Positions 37,250-50,115 are shown, counted from the first letter of the stretch. The stretch is 64,000 nucleotides of DNA from Simmondsia chinensis (GCA_018398585.1 JAGTTD010000013.1:11008492-11072491), one strand, 5' to 3'. Made by a program: numbers and translations. The notes: generated from the sequence alone by a model not told the origin.

Positions 37250-38119
37250 TAGTCGAGCAATGTGCACTAACGAAAAATGAATGGGTTCATTTATTAAATG
37301 AAAAAAGATTTTTGTGGTAGGAGCATATCTTGATGGACACTTCTTTCCGGGATGTGAAGCACACGACGTTGTGAAAGTACAAATTCAACTTTAAAATAGT
37401 ACATGCAACAAGGATTGAAATTGTTTGAGTTTGTTGAGCACTTTGATCACTAGCTTCTAGAGAATAGAGAAAAGGAGGCCAAGGCTGAGTTTGATACTTT
37501 ATATTTGAAGCAAGTTATCAGAGGTTCGTTGTTCAACGTTGAACCTCATTCCAGTCAAGTATACACACGAGCGGCCTTCAAAATATTTCAAGATGAGCTG
37601 GCCTACGAGTCGCTATTTAAAATTAGAGATGCTAAACAAGTTGGGGAATATATAGCATACAATTTAATAAAATATTCGAAGGGCGATTATACGTGGAAAA
37701 TTCTACGCTGTCCATCTACTCAGATAATGAGTTGCAGTGGTAAGAAGCTAGAGGCCGTTGGTTTCCCATGTTGACAAAGTATTGCTATGATGAAATATCT
37801 CGACATGGATAAAATCCATCTTGGTTGCATTGTACAAAGATGGACAACACATGCAAAGCCATCCGATTGCACAAGTAACTGACATGCAGCGTATGATGAG
37901 ATATAGTGCATTCAATATTAGTTGTAACCAACTATGTTTCTTTGCTTAACAAACTGATGATGCCTTCAAAGGAAAAAAAGTGTATAGAAAAATTAACTTC
38001 TCAAATGAGGAAGAGTTTTGACATATCTAATAATACTACTAATCAAGCCACTTTTTGTGTTTGCGGCAAATGGCAGCACCGGAGTAAGGCGAACGACAAG
38101 CCATGGGTCAAGGCGATCT

Positions 38120-38440
38120 AAGTGTGTTCGAACGAAGGTCTGGGCGAGCCAAGGTTTGGGCGAGCTAGGTTGGGGCAAGCTAGGTTTTGGGTGAGCCAGG
38201 TTGGGGTGAGCCACAGTCGGGGCGTGCTAGGTCGGGCTAGCCAAGTTAGGTCGGGTGAGCCACTGGTGTGTGCGAGCCACAGGTGGGGTGAGCAAAAGGT
38301 GGGCGAGCAAGATTTGGGTGAGCTAGGGTTTAGGCGAGCTAGGGTTTAGGCAAACAAGATTTGGGCGAGCAATGGTGGTACCGGTGCTAGTGGTAGTGGT
38401 GGAGGTGTGGACAATGGTGGTGATGGAGGATAATGGTGAA
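38120..38440. repeat. GC-rich degenerate short tandem repeat
   Basis: About 20 loose copies of a 14-16-bp unit around GGGCGAGCTAGGTTT, followed by GGTGGTGGTGATGG-like triplets. It begins where the FAR1-like sequence ends. No gene. Confidence 0.7.
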
Positions 38441-38499
38441 GAAGGGAAGATGACGGTCAAAATTTTAAGGAGTGGTCAACACTTTCTTTTTGATTTTTT

Positions 38500-39540
38500 T
38501 TTTCCTTTAAATATATAAAGTATTCCATAAATTTAAACGAACATAACTTTTTAACCGTAAAGAGTTATAGAGAGTCATATATCAAAATGAAGCTCTTAAA
38601 GAGCTCTGCGCAACTAGTGTAATTTCTCATATTTTAAAAAAAGGATAGCAAAGACATGGTTGGCATTTATCCAATATGGTAGTGATTGAGGACTTATATA
38701 ACTTGACCCCGAGACTTGAACAATTATAACTCTTAATTCTTGAGGAGTTACAAGTCAAATCACCTATTAAAATGAAGCTCCTGAAGATTTCGAGAATGAT
38801 TTCTCGAATTTTTGGATCAAAGAAAACATATAAAAAGTGAACCGAGCAAGCAAACTGCCCGTTTTGGTTAGGTAGCTTACCGTATAACTTAAAATAGGTG
38901 TAACTTTCAATCCATGAAGAGTTACGGATCGAATTTTATATCAAAACGAAGGTCTTGAAGAGTTCTAGGCACCCATAGAAATATTTTGAACTTTTGATGA
39001 AAAAAAGTACATGAAAAGTGATCTGGGCGTGCTAGACACAAGTAAGGCATGTAAATTACCTTACAACTTAAAACGGGCATAACTTCTAATCCGTGAAGAG
39101 TTATGGATCAAATTTTACATCAAAACGAAGCTTTTGAAGAGCTCTTGAAACCCATAGAAAGTTTTTGAACTTTTGATGAAAGAAAGTACATGACAAGTGA
39201 TCTGGTTGTGCTAGACGCAGGTAAAGCATATAACTTACCTCACAAATTAAAGCGGGCGTAACTTCTAATCTGTGAAGAATTACTAATCAAATTTTATATC
39301 AAAATGAAGCTCTTGAAAAGCTCTTGGCACCATAGAAAGTTTTTGAACTTTTGATCAAAGAAAGTACATGAAAAGTGATCTGGGTGTGTTCGATGCAGGT
39401 AAGGCATGTAACTTACTCTACAACTTAAAACGGGCCTAACTTCTAATCCGTGAAAAGTTACGGATCAAATTTTATATCAAAACGAAAGTCTTGAAGAGTT
39501 CTAGGCCCCTATGATGATTTTTCAAGCCTTTGATCAAAGA
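38500..39540. repeat. About 178-bp tandem repeat, six units
   Basis: Units start near 38564, 38742, 38919, 39098, 39276 and 39455 at the phrase AGTTACGGATC. Each contains TATCAAAACGAAGCTCTTG, TTTTTGAACTTTTGAT and AAGTGATCTGGG. The first two are the most diverged. Confidence 0.85.
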
Positions 39541-40165
39541 AAAAAAAAATTAAGAAAGAGGCATAAGGTATGTAGCCATATCTCACCTTATCCAATCAAG
39601 CCCCTTTTATCAACTTTGCTTGGGGAGGCTTATTCTTATCTTAGAGAATGTTAAGGAATCCAAAGAAAAGGCTGAAAATTAACTTACTTGACACTTGAAA
39701 GGCTTGAGTTATCAAGCTATTACAAGAAACATCAAGCTAGGCGCGAGTTTGTGATCCTTCCCACAGACCGTGCCAAAATGTTTACGACGAATTTGGTCAA
39801 TGTGCTTATTCATCGTATTGGAGTTCAGTATGAGATGGGGTTAGTAAGGATGAGCTGAACTCAAGCTCTAGCTACATGCCTGACTTGATATTTCTTAGCC
39901 TAAGAGGAGTAGGAGTCTTAAACGGTTATCGTTCCGGAGAGGTGTTCGTAAAAGACGATAGGAGGGAGGGATGCATGATCACCCACCTTGGATGAGGCCC
40001 GCCAGAGAGAGAGAGAGAGAGAGTGGTCTCAGGTTGAGCGCTGAGGAAAGGGGTGGGGCCCTCTTTATATAGAACTTAAGTCAGCTAGGTGTCTGGCTCG
40101 GGGGCGCCCCCGTTTTGTGCGCCCATTCTGGAGCACCCCTTTCTGGGCCGCGGGTATCTGGGCAA
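38500..40165 (-). mobile_element. Remnant of Tat/Ogre-like gypsy element (LTR, PBS, UTR repeats)
   Basis: On the minus strand, an LTR-like end (CGTAAACA at 39779) is followed by TTGGCACGGTCTGTGGGAAG, close to the TGGCGCCGTCTGTGGGGA-type PBS of Tat/Ogre elements. Within the LTR-like part the minus strand has a TATA box (CTATATAAAGAGGGCCC, near 40060). Below the PBS lies a tandem repeat array (38500-39540). No coding region remains. Assignment is by PBS type and layout. Confidence 0.5.
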
Positions 40166-40284
40166 GTAAAGACAAGGCCAATATTATAAAAATACATGTA
40201 GTAGAATTTTACAATTCTCGATTCGACTTTACGATTCCGATTCTAAAAATCCTACCGATTTTAAGTGGAATTCCGATTTTGACA

Positions 40285-41830
40285 ATCTTGCATGAGTGGT
40301 GATTTTGAGTATATGAATGGTGATTTTGAGGGAGTGGTGATTTTGAGTACATTAATGGTATTTAGAGTACATGAGTAGTGATTTTGAGTACATGAGTGGT
40401 GATTTTGAGAGAATTAAATTTATGTATTTTGTATTTAAATAAAAATTTTAGGGAGTGTATAAATTTATTTTTACAAAAATAATTAAATTATATGTTATTA
40501 TTTTTTTTTTTTGTTTAGTATAAAAAGAGGATGAGGTAATAATAAATTAAATAAAAAAAGTAATTAGGATAAAATTTAGGGGTTTTTGAAATATTGCATT
40601 AAGTTTATACACCTAATGTTTTTTACAAACACAATTAAAGTATGTGTTTTAAGTTTTACTTCTCTTTTCTCTTTATCTCCAAAACACATTCTCTCAATAA
40701 ATATTTTATATAGTCGTTAAAATTTTTAAATGTAAAACAACTTTTAAATATTTTGAATGTCAAAAATTTGTTAAATATTTGGTTGATGATTTTGAGTAAG
40801 TGAGTATCTTGGGTTGGGTGGTGATTTTGAATAATTAAGTGATTTTGAAATGTAAATAGTGATTTTGAGTAGACCTCGTAATAGGGCCGGGTTGAGTAGG
40901 GTTAATGTCACATCGGGGCTATCTCGGTTCAGGTCAAAATCAGGTTAGGTTAGGCTTGAGTTGGGTCATCCTCTGATTCAGGTTAACATCGAGTCAGGTC
41001 AACTTTGGGTCTCGTCAACCTTGGGTCGGGTCAGATTTCAGGTTGACTGCCAAGCCGTTTTGATAATATAGTTATTCGACCTTGAAACTCATAACTAAAA
41101 TTGCAAAATGAAATGACTATAATTAGCATATTATTTAGATACTATGACAAATTGGGTTTTAATTCAATTTAGGCTATAGGACGACTCTAGCTTGGGTCTG
41201 GTTAGATCATCAGAGGTTAGGTCAAACTTAGGTCGGGTCTAATTCCGGTCAAGTCATTTCGAGTTTTGGTGAGCTCGAGTCGGGTCAAGTTTGGGTTAGG
41301 TGAAATTCGAGTTGATTAATTTTTCCAGATCAGGCCAGGTAGCGGGTCAAATGCGACAGGTCACATTTTGCCAACAATAATTTTAAGTAAATAAATTGTG
41401 TTGCATCAGTGAACGGTGATTCTGAGTAAATAAGTGGTGATTCTGAGCGAATGGATGGTTATTTTAAGTAAGTAAATGGCAATTTTGAGTAAGTGGGTGA
41501 TACTTTTTAGAGATTTAAGTTTATATGTTGTGTAATTAAATAAAAATTACAGGATATGATATGAATTTATTGTAAGTGAGTGGTATTTCTTAAAATATTT
41601 ACAATTTTTCGAAGAAAAAATATTTTGCATTTTCTTACATTAAAAAATATTACAAACATTTTATATTAATTACTTTAAAGAAAAAGATTATTTTGAATAT
41701 CAAAACATTGTCAAATATTTAAAATGAAATTGATTGATGATTTTGAGTAGGTAGCCACTTTAAGTAATTTGGTAATTTTCAATTAATTAGCTAGTTATTT
41801 CGAGTAAGTAGATGACTTTAAATAAGTGGA
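40285..41830. repeat. 21-bp minisatellite array, right, with long direct repeat
   Basis: TGATTTTGAGTA units resume at 40290-40408, 40785-40869, 41400-41500 and 41745-41830. The stretch 40408-40620 is the second copy of the long direct repeat at 27830-28110. The unit orientation is the same as on the left. Confidence 0.8.
40870..41379. mobile_element. Candidate MITE in right minisatellite (510 bp)
   Basis: It starts TAGACCTCG after ATTTTGAG (40862-40869) and ends CCAACAATA before ATTTTAAG (41380-41387), so 7 of 8 target bases agree. The interior is rich in GGGTC and GGTCAGG words. Terminal inverted repeats are weak. Confidence 0.55.
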
Positions 41831-44800
41831 TAGTAAAATTAATATTTATAGCATAATAATTTATAATATTCTTAAATTATAAACTAAATTCAGTATAAAT
41901 ATTATGCTCATTTCATTATCTTTATTAACTTAGTATTCAAAAGAAAGACTTCACTTGAATTTTTTAATTATTTTAGTCACCTGCTCAGCAGGTAACAAGT
42001 TCTAAAATGAGTAGTTGGAATTCAAGGCTAAAAGATAAATGGCTAGAAAAAAAATTCTGTATGTGCTGGAAAAAAAAAAAAAAAAAAAAATTGCGTGGTA
42101 GAACCACCCCGCAAAAGACTCAAAATAAACAAAATTTCTAACTATAGCATAAAAATAGCAGCAAAAATTGGTAGGGATAATATTTGGAAGCCTAGTTGAT
42201 TCTCACTTTTTGTCCTTGTGGTTCAGACTTTCCAGTAAAAGAAAAACAAGCTCATATTATAGATCTTCAAGCCATTGTTGGATCAACTTAACCAAATCAA
42301 ACTCGCTTCCTTTTTTAAAATGCCAACAAAAGATAAGCATGGTTAATACCCCCACGAACTTATTTGGTATCATTTTCTATTTTCAGGTTATTGCAATGGG
42401 TTTCAAAAATGATTTGTAGGTATTCAATTTCTAGAAAACATGGACAGATATAAAACTAGATGTCCTATGTTCTAGAAGACATGGCCAAAAATTATTTTGA
42501 AACCCGGCTTTAAATTTATCAAAAAACTGGAACAATTAAAAGCAAAAAGTAATATCAAGAATGCTATGATTTCCTTAACATAATAGATAAGGTCGAGAAA
42601 ATTAATGAAATTCATTAATTGAAATATTAAATTACAACATATCAAAACAAAATAAACATTACGTAAGAGCCAAGAAAATTGAATACTCTAATGCATAATA
42701 ATTAAAACCTGCCCATATAACCTGAAACTATATTTTTATGCATAAAAAAATTGAAATTCATCTGATAAGTATATTTTTATCCAAGAAAATCAAACGAGTG
42801 TTTGAATCGTATTTTTGTGTGATTTGATATGCATTTGAATCAAGAATTAAACTTTCAAATGCCAAATTGCGTTTCTAAGCATGAAACATTAGAGCCTTTT
42901 AGAAGCTTTCCACAACTGTAATCTCACCAAGAGCCCCAAGCAACTAGGACCCGTCATCTAAAAGTAACTTTCCTCACTAATCAAAACCCAAGTATCGCCA
43001 TGCCTCCTAATGCTATAGGCATGGCCAACTCCATCCCCTATGCTGCCGTCCAAGCATATTATAATTTTCAACTCCGAAAGGACAGCATACGGACACATGT
43101 CTAAGAGTTGGACATGACTTTTGTTTTCAGAGATTTAAAGTTTTTGTCAGGTTTTCATATCGCGTCTAGATAAGCAAGGTGGTCCGGAGTAGAATGAAGA
43201 GTCAAAGTAACGACATCTGGATGCAGATAGAAGAAACACGGATTACCTTCTCGAGAGGACTGCCCTGCTGTGGCCCGCCCAGTGCCTGCGCAGTTTGATA
43301 GAAGATAAGAATTCCACGAGCTTCCCACCAAGAAGCGAGTTGGAGGCATCTGTGTAAGCGAATTGGCAGGTTGATTTCATTAGAATCACCAAGAAGCATG
43401 GCTCCATATTTAAACAGCAATTCATACATTTAGCAAATTCATGTCCAAAACCCCTACTATTATTAAGTTTTTTGATGTAATTGATGTTGCCAAGGATTGC
43501 TTGTTTGGCTAAACTTTGAAAAAAAAAAAAAAACTATTCAGGTATATTTTTCTGAAAGGTCTTTAGTTTTTGTTTCTGTTTTAACTTTAAAGGTGAAGCA
43601 CTATTTTTCTGCTTAGCAAAAGCATAAAAATAGGTTCTTGTTTTATAGAAAAACAGTTTATTTCCAAGCCAAACACCTTTAATTCCTGACAAAAGCATTT
43701 ATCCCTAAAAAGAACAGTTCTCCCAAAACAAAATTGGCCAAATAAATCTTAAATGATCTAGCAACATACTGCAGCTATCAAAGACACACTTGCTGGTGGC
43801 TCATGTTCACCTAGTATGGGTAGCGGGATGCTTCTAACGTTAATGTAACAGGTCATGGCAATCACATTCCGCTTTTTAAGTGAACTGAAGTAGCTTTAAG
43901 CCTTTTATATCCCTTTGATAGTTTTTAGCATGTATACACTCATAAATATGTTTTAATAAGTAAAAGAGTATTTATCACTTAAGTACAATCTTTTATCATT
44001 TATATACTTTGATGTTTCAAAACAATAAGATAATCGTAAGCTTTAAAATTCTAATTATTCCGATAACCTATATCGAAATACGATGGGTTTTTGCCAGAAA
44101 ATGCCGGTATAGACCATGATCTCAACAATATATAGGTACCTCACCTTAATTTGGTAACATTTTTTCCGAAAAAGCTGAAGTGACACATGATATTTACAAT
44201 ATATTGGTACCTTCTTCCGAATCTAACAATAATTAATCATAATCTCGGAAATTTTGCCTCAAACATTGACATGAAACATATATTATTCGAATCATGTATC
44301 AAATAAGCATTTTTTGTTGAAATCTATAGTAATCTAACAAAAATTTACGGGATTCTGGCTTCGGATAACTAGGTGGTAAAATCTTTAAAGCTTCGGGTAT
44401 CTCATTATGTATATTGAAACAAAACGGAGAGTTTCCCCTAAAATGCCCCCAATAGAATGCAATTTTCTCTTTAATTGAAACTCAGGGCATTTCAATTGTT
44501 TGCTGCACATAATTATTCTGACTACTACAATAATTCAGGAACATACTGCAGCAATCTTGACAAACTCGTTCATTTTTCCCCTATTCGGTGTTCAGGTGAC
44601 TATGAAATCTCATAAGTTTCAGTCGCATAACATCCAGAGTCACGATAACTGGAAGAAGGGTGTCTCGTACACTACTTACCTTGTTTTGGTGTTAGCCTTT
44701 TAATTGTGAAAATCTGAATGAATAGTCATGCAATCATTAATTTTTGTTATATCTTTGAGAGTATCCTGTAAATACACTTATATAACCGTTTTAGAAAAAT

Positions 44801-45205
44801 AAAACACAATACATACACATTGTGGAGGTGCTGCAAAAATGCTGTTGTGTAGTTGCAAATTGCGTAAAGAATAACTTAAAATACGTTATGAAATCGTTGT
44901 TAGGCTATGTAACTGCCCATACTTAATTCCATGGTGAGCAGATCTAAGTATATGACCTTATTTCTTAAGGCTTCAATATTGAGATTGTTATACCAATAGA
45001 CCGATGTCTCATTGGGAATCTTAACAAACTACCCAGAAATTTATTTCAGCTAGAGTAGTAGCAAAAAGCCATGCCTTAAAATTTGTTTCGCTCACCTTGC
45101 TCCACATGGCATAATTAGGGGTTCAACATATACCGGTCTAGATTAGTGCACTGACTAGATTACCCTTTTCTGCCAAGGACCGAACTGAACCAAATACAAA
45201 TTCTA
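41831..45205. other. Intergenic DNA without a recognised gene
   Basis: AT-rich. It holds an A21 run at 42070-42090, diverged repeat copies around 43860-44450 related to the element at 55.7 kb, and short frames at 43155-43430 that match nothing I recognise. No tRNA or rRNA was seen. Confidence 0.45.
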
Positions 45206-45208
45206 TCA

Positions 45209-46345
45209 GTCAAGGATCACCTTGAGCCCTTTCCTATGTATTCCGGTTATGGACAAGCTCACTAGGCACATTCAGAAAGAGCTACCTCGGCATATGCTTT
45301 TTGCAGATGATATAGTCCCGGCAAGTGAGTTAAGACAAGGGGTGAATGAGAAGCTGGAACTTTGGAGAAGGGCCTTGGAATTGAAAGGCTTATGGCTCAG
45401 TAGATCAAAATTTGAGTATAATTTAAATTTTGTACCTCAACCAGCCGAAGCGTAGAGGAAGTGAAGATTGGATCAAAATGTAAACCGAAAAAAAGAATGT
45501 TTCAAATATTTGGGCTTCATGGTGCAACAAGATGATGGAGTTGACGAGGAGGTCAACAACCTAAATAAAGTGGGATGGCATAAGTGGAAGATGGCTTCAG
45601 CAACACTATGCGATAAAAAGCTTCCTCAAGCAGAAGGGAAAATACTATAAGATAGTAGTGAGACCGGTGATGTCATATGGTGCTGAATGTTGGCTAATTA
45701 AACAATACCATACACAGAAGTTGAATGCGGCGGAGAAGAGGATGTTGCGGCGGATGTATGGACATACTATGAAGGATAGGATAAGAAATGAAGTTATAAT
45801 AAGAAAATTAGGCGTGGCTCAAATTGAGGACAAGCTAAGGGAGCAATGCCTGCGATGTGTTTGGGCACATTCGGAGGAGACCGACTACCGCCCCTGTTAG
45901 GAAGTGTGAACAACTACATATTCCATATTGGAGGAGAGGTAGAGGCAGGCCAAAGAATAGATGGATGAAAACAATCAGACATGACCTTACGCACCTAAAC
46001 CTTAACGAGGATATGACTTTAAATTGAGCTAAGTGGCGGTCAAAAATATGTGTTACCAACATAGCTGTTAGGAGAGGGTGGCACGATGATGCCAGTTCAT
46101 ATCGCCTCTAGGTTTGCATGTTCGCTTGGTACTGCTTTGTTTAACTTGACTTTTACTTGATTTTTATAATTATTGTTTCATTCTTGCTTTTTAGGATTGG
46201 AGGCCCTTTGTAAACAGCCTCCCTTTAGGGTAACACCTAGCATTAGTAAAGGGGCTTACATGTCACCCTCCTCAGACCCTTACTTTGTTGGGAGCCTTTA
46301 AAGCATGGGATTTGTTGTTATTGTTGTTGTTGTAGTATTATAGGC
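45209..46345 (+). pseudogene. RTE-type LINE, 5'-truncated
   Basis: It begins inside the RT (SPFLCIPVMDKLTRHIQKEL, then MLFADDIV with the ADD catalytic box at about 45300). It continues with EGVNEKLELWRRALE-like sequence, KKECFKYLGFMVQQDD, SYGAECWLIKQ, RRMYGHTMKDRIRNE and the C-terminal DLTHLNLNEDM. It then has the RTE 3' UTR and a TTGTTGTT tail near 46310-46340. Several frameshifts. No target duplication was found. Confidence 0.8.
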
Positions 46346-46777
46346 AATAATGTGGTTCCACACAAGAAAAATCAGGGACCGAACTGGAAGACCGGTGTAA
46401 AATTCAAGAGATGAAACCTAACTACGGAAGCATAAATACAAAGTTTATGATTAGGCGCACCTTCATCCCCTTTGCGCGTGTCTCTGTGTCACTAGAACCG
46501 CTGATCCAAGATCGAGCTCTATCTCCCTCTCTTCCTCCTCCTCCATCCCATAGTATTCTCTGCCACCATTAATGGAACTACCTCCAACAAGCCTTCTTTT
46601 GCCTACACCTGCAATTTCTTCAAGTTAATTTGTTGCTTTTGAAAACAACTGCTACTTCCCCATCTCTCTTTATAGTCCATGCCTCTGTGCTTCATCAGTG
46701 ATTCAAATGTAAAACAAGCTGTAAATTTGCTTATTCTGGCTAGGTCATCCACTTCTTCTTTTTTTCTTTCCTCCCCC

Positions 46778-46778
<1 letters not shown>

Positions 46779-46813
<35 letters not shown>

Positions 46814-46828
46814 TCTCTCCCCCCCCCC
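46779..46828. repeat. Poly-C / CT low-complexity tract
   Basis: 33 consecutive C (46779-46811), then CT repeats and a second C run. Frames crossing it are artefacts. Confidence 0.9.
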
Positions 46829-46829
46829 A

Positions 46830-49260
46830 AAACCCAAATTAAATACCATGCGTACATAGTGTAAATATATAGTTGAACATATAGTACATATGTTCAGAAA
46901 TTATTGAATCATAAAAAATAGCATTAAATTATTCCATAATTCAATACTATAATTTTTATGCTATGGTCTATAGGAAATGGAAGAAGGGAAACAAATAAAC
47001 AAGGCGATGTGCAGTAAGCTCTATTCAGTTTGTTTACAAGGGAAGACAGGGACAAAATCATAAAACCGAGTTCAAATATAGCGGCCATGTCATGATTGCC
47101 CTGTCGCAAAAAAGTGTGGTGCTATAGATGCCTATACACTACGTGCGGTGGGCATAAAGGCCAAGTTGATCTTATATGCAAGGACACTCAGAGCTGTCAG
47201 CTTTCAATCTTCCATTAAGATAAAATCAGGAGGAGGAGTACAATGCAACTTTATAAAATCTTCCTGACTAAGTCGACTTAGAAATTTACGTGGAAATGTC
47301 AGTGATTTGCTTTAAGCTATTTTTGAGTGACCATTCGCACCTTGGTAAGGGAAGGTTAATATAGAATAAACCTTTGCCGTGATATTTATGATTTGGAACT
47401 TCTGAAGAAGTACGCCTAGCATAAGTAATCAAGTCTTATTCAGTATCCTAAGCAAGGAATCAGGTGTTTATGTTATACAACCACCATGATGTAACGAATT
47501 TTGAGCCAGCTCTTATTCATGCATGATAATTTGGCAATAAACTATATAATGCACATATATTGTATTTATAAGTTCAAACAAATTTATAAATGTATTTAAA
47601 TGTAAGAAACTATTGTGATTGTATAATTCTTCATTCAAATTTTGCAAACACATGGCTCAATATATAACTTATGTTCCCTCAAAAAGCCAATGCAAAAAGC
47701 TTGAGCCATTATGCGACATCTACAATGCCGCAACCATGAGGTGATTCCATGATCCTAGGCTTTTCAAGTCACCATCTTGGACCTAATTGGATGTCATCGA
47801 CGAGAACAAAGAGAGAAGAAAATGGAAGAAATCAAGAACCATGGACATGTTTTCCATCTTTCCCCTCACAGTTGCACACTTGGATAGTTACAAAGAATGC
47901 AAAGTATCAAGGAAACAGAAGATGTGATGTGAGGGAATGCTCAAAGCAGGTTTAATTATGTTTGAGTTCAATTTTCTGCTTCAAAATGACAGAAAATGTT
48001 AGGGAGGTTTCAAGAGCATCCCCACCACTTGGGTGCAGATGAGCCAAGTCAATTCGTCCTAAAGCTTGAAAAATATGGGTCATTCAGCTCATCTTAAAAT
48101 AACTTCTTAGCTTAAATATGTCCAATCAAGCCAAGCTTGAGCACATATGAGCCAAGCCCAAGCCTCAACAAGCCTAAATGATATCAATGAGCCTAAAAAT
48201 TGCAAGCTTAGTTTGGAACTTGCTGAGATGACTTCAAGCTCAACCGATGCAAGCTGAACCTGTGTCTACGGCGAGCTGAGCTCAATCTTGATGTTTCTAA
48301 GCTCAGCAGCTCTGAGCAGGGCTAAATGTAAACGAGCCAAGTCTTGAGCTTGACCAACTTGGGCTCCTTCCCCACCCGTCTCCCTCCCCCCAGCATACAC
48401 AGTCATCACTTAATTATAACATTTTTCATGCTGGCCAAACTTTTAATGAATAGTTCCTATAACCCTTACTTTTATATCCATCTAGATATAATACATCATA
48501 ATATATTTTATTAAGTAAAATTATAAAGTATATTCATTATGGAGGCTGTTACCAGAACTTATTACATAATGTCCAATTGTGTAAGAACTAGTAGAATATC
48601 TATAACGTAACATTGAAGTTTCAAAATGATATGGCAAAAATATGTGAGAGAAAACCAGAAGGAGAGTTTAACTATGTATTTGTATTCAACTTTCCGTTTC
48701 AAAATTAGAACTTTGAGAGAAGTGCCATAGAGGTTTCAAGAGCTTCCCCACCCGAGCATCTTTTTTTGGAGTGGAGTGCCTTGGAAAGTAACATGAAGGC
48801 TTTATTTATCAGACCCGCTGCAAAATGACAAATTTTTTTTTTTTTCAAAATTTTCTAATATTGATGGATCAGAAAAAAGGTGCAATCTATGATTTTTTTT
48901 TTTTTTTTAACTTTTTAAAGCTTAATTCACTATAAAAATAGCAAAAGAAATATGAAGTTAACATGTTCGACCAGGGAAAAAAGGTGTGATCAAATGCGAA
49001 AGACGTGTGCGTCAAAATGTGCGAAACTGCCATTTTTGCAGATGTGGTGCGAATGCTCTAAGTACTCCCTGATCTCTCACCACTTCCCCACTCTCTCATA
49101 CAATACGCTTTCTCGAAGTACCCCTAGTTCTGTCATAATACACACACACACTCTCTCTCTTTACCTCCTGCACTGCTCTCTCGAGCCCAAACACGAGAAC
49201 AAAGAAATATTTTATTTTAAATTTCTTTACTTTTCAATTATCTTCTCTAAATTTTGTTTT
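46830..49260. other. Intergenic DNA with local duplications
   Basis: No gene recognised. The phrase GAGGTTTCAAGAGC(A/T)TCCCCACC occurs at about 48004 and 48737, pointing to a local duplication. The stretch 48050-48370 is built of AAGCTTGAG and GAGCCAAG words in both orientations and may be a decayed MITE. 48425-48620 is paralogous to the DNA on both sides of the Mutator MITE at 55.7 kb. Confidence 0.5.
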
Positions 49261-49502
49261 CCTATAATTTTCCTCGATACAACAACAACAATAACAGTCT
49301 CAGTGCCACAGGGGCTCCCGTACGAAGCAGGGCCTGGGGGGGGTGGATGTACGCAGCCTTCCCCCTTCCGGGTGGAAGAGAGGCTATTTCCGAGGACCCC
49401 CATCCTGAAGATCGAGTCGTCATGAGAACATGGTATTTTGAAAACCATGGAGGCCACAAAGCATCAGCTTAGGACACCGCATTAAACTAGCAGTATAAAA
49501 TA

Positions 49503-50115
49503 TGTTATGCTCGGGATCGATTCCCAAACATAAGCTAAGTAAAATTGAGATAGATTGAGAGTATGAGATGAGAAAGAAAGGAATTGAGATGAGAAATTAG
49601 AGAATTAGGGATGAGAAGTAGAGAGAGTTAGATGAGAGAGAGAAGGTTGATCTCAAATGAGATATTTTGTTGATATTTGATTGAATGATTTCTGAAATTA
49701 CAACAACAACTACTTAAAGGCAAGCTTAAGCAAGCAAATACATTGTATCTAGACTTACTCAAGCTAACCAACTTAGGAAACAACTAGAAGCATCTAGAAA
49801 TATAGCTAACTAACATTTAAATCCTGTTTTGGCGCCAAGACACCACACCTAACAGAACCTACCCTGCTGCAGGCTTATACGCAGATAACAAATGCAGCTT
49901 ATTACAACTCAACTAACAACCAATGCAGTAAAGGAAAGGACTACCAAGCCATTACATCACTTACTAAACTAATCAACACATAACAGCCTTAAAATCATCA
50001 ATCTAACTGCAGCAACGGTAACTAATGCAACAGAACTCCTAGCTGCAGTAGCCCAACAGACTAAACAGCAACACAACCCAATACAGCTCAAACCTCGAAT
50101 TCTCGGATCATAACA
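49503..50115 (-). repeat. Gypsy 3' LTR (gag-protease element)
   Basis: 613 bp; same length as the right LTR. Confidence 0.93.

Larger units (their letters stand above)
28882..38120 (+). pseudogene. FAR1/MULE-transposase-like gene, split by two retroelements
   Basis: FAR1-related proteins derive from Mutator-like transposases. The frame opens at ATG 28882 (MDEIYIRDEKVDPEANYEG) and hits a TAG at 28997. A FAR1 DNA-binding-like block follows: SLSEAKQFYNDYAKVLGVAC at about 29067-29130. The MULE transposase core appears at 29517-29763 (GVNNHRQTVVF). Then comes a gypsy element (29764-35534), after which the core resumes with GCALLHDET. A LINE (35839-37249) interrupts next, after TIEDFVAAWKAL-like sequence. 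The C-terminal part (YTRAAFKIFQDEL, 37505-37774) follows, with decay to about 38120. Stops are present outside the insertions as well. Either an autonomous MULE or a dead FRS gene. Confidence 0.75.

Noticed and set aside
43155..43430. Overlapping minus-strand frames of 60-75 residues
   Set aside because: No recognisable family, no start context, and three frames open at once point to chance.
45174..46390. Target duplication GACCGAACTG for the RTE LINE
   Set aside because: The right copy lies about 40 bp beyond the TTG tail, so it does not abut the insertion.
46603..46864. Gly- or Pro-rich frames
   Set aside because: Produced by the poly-C tract.
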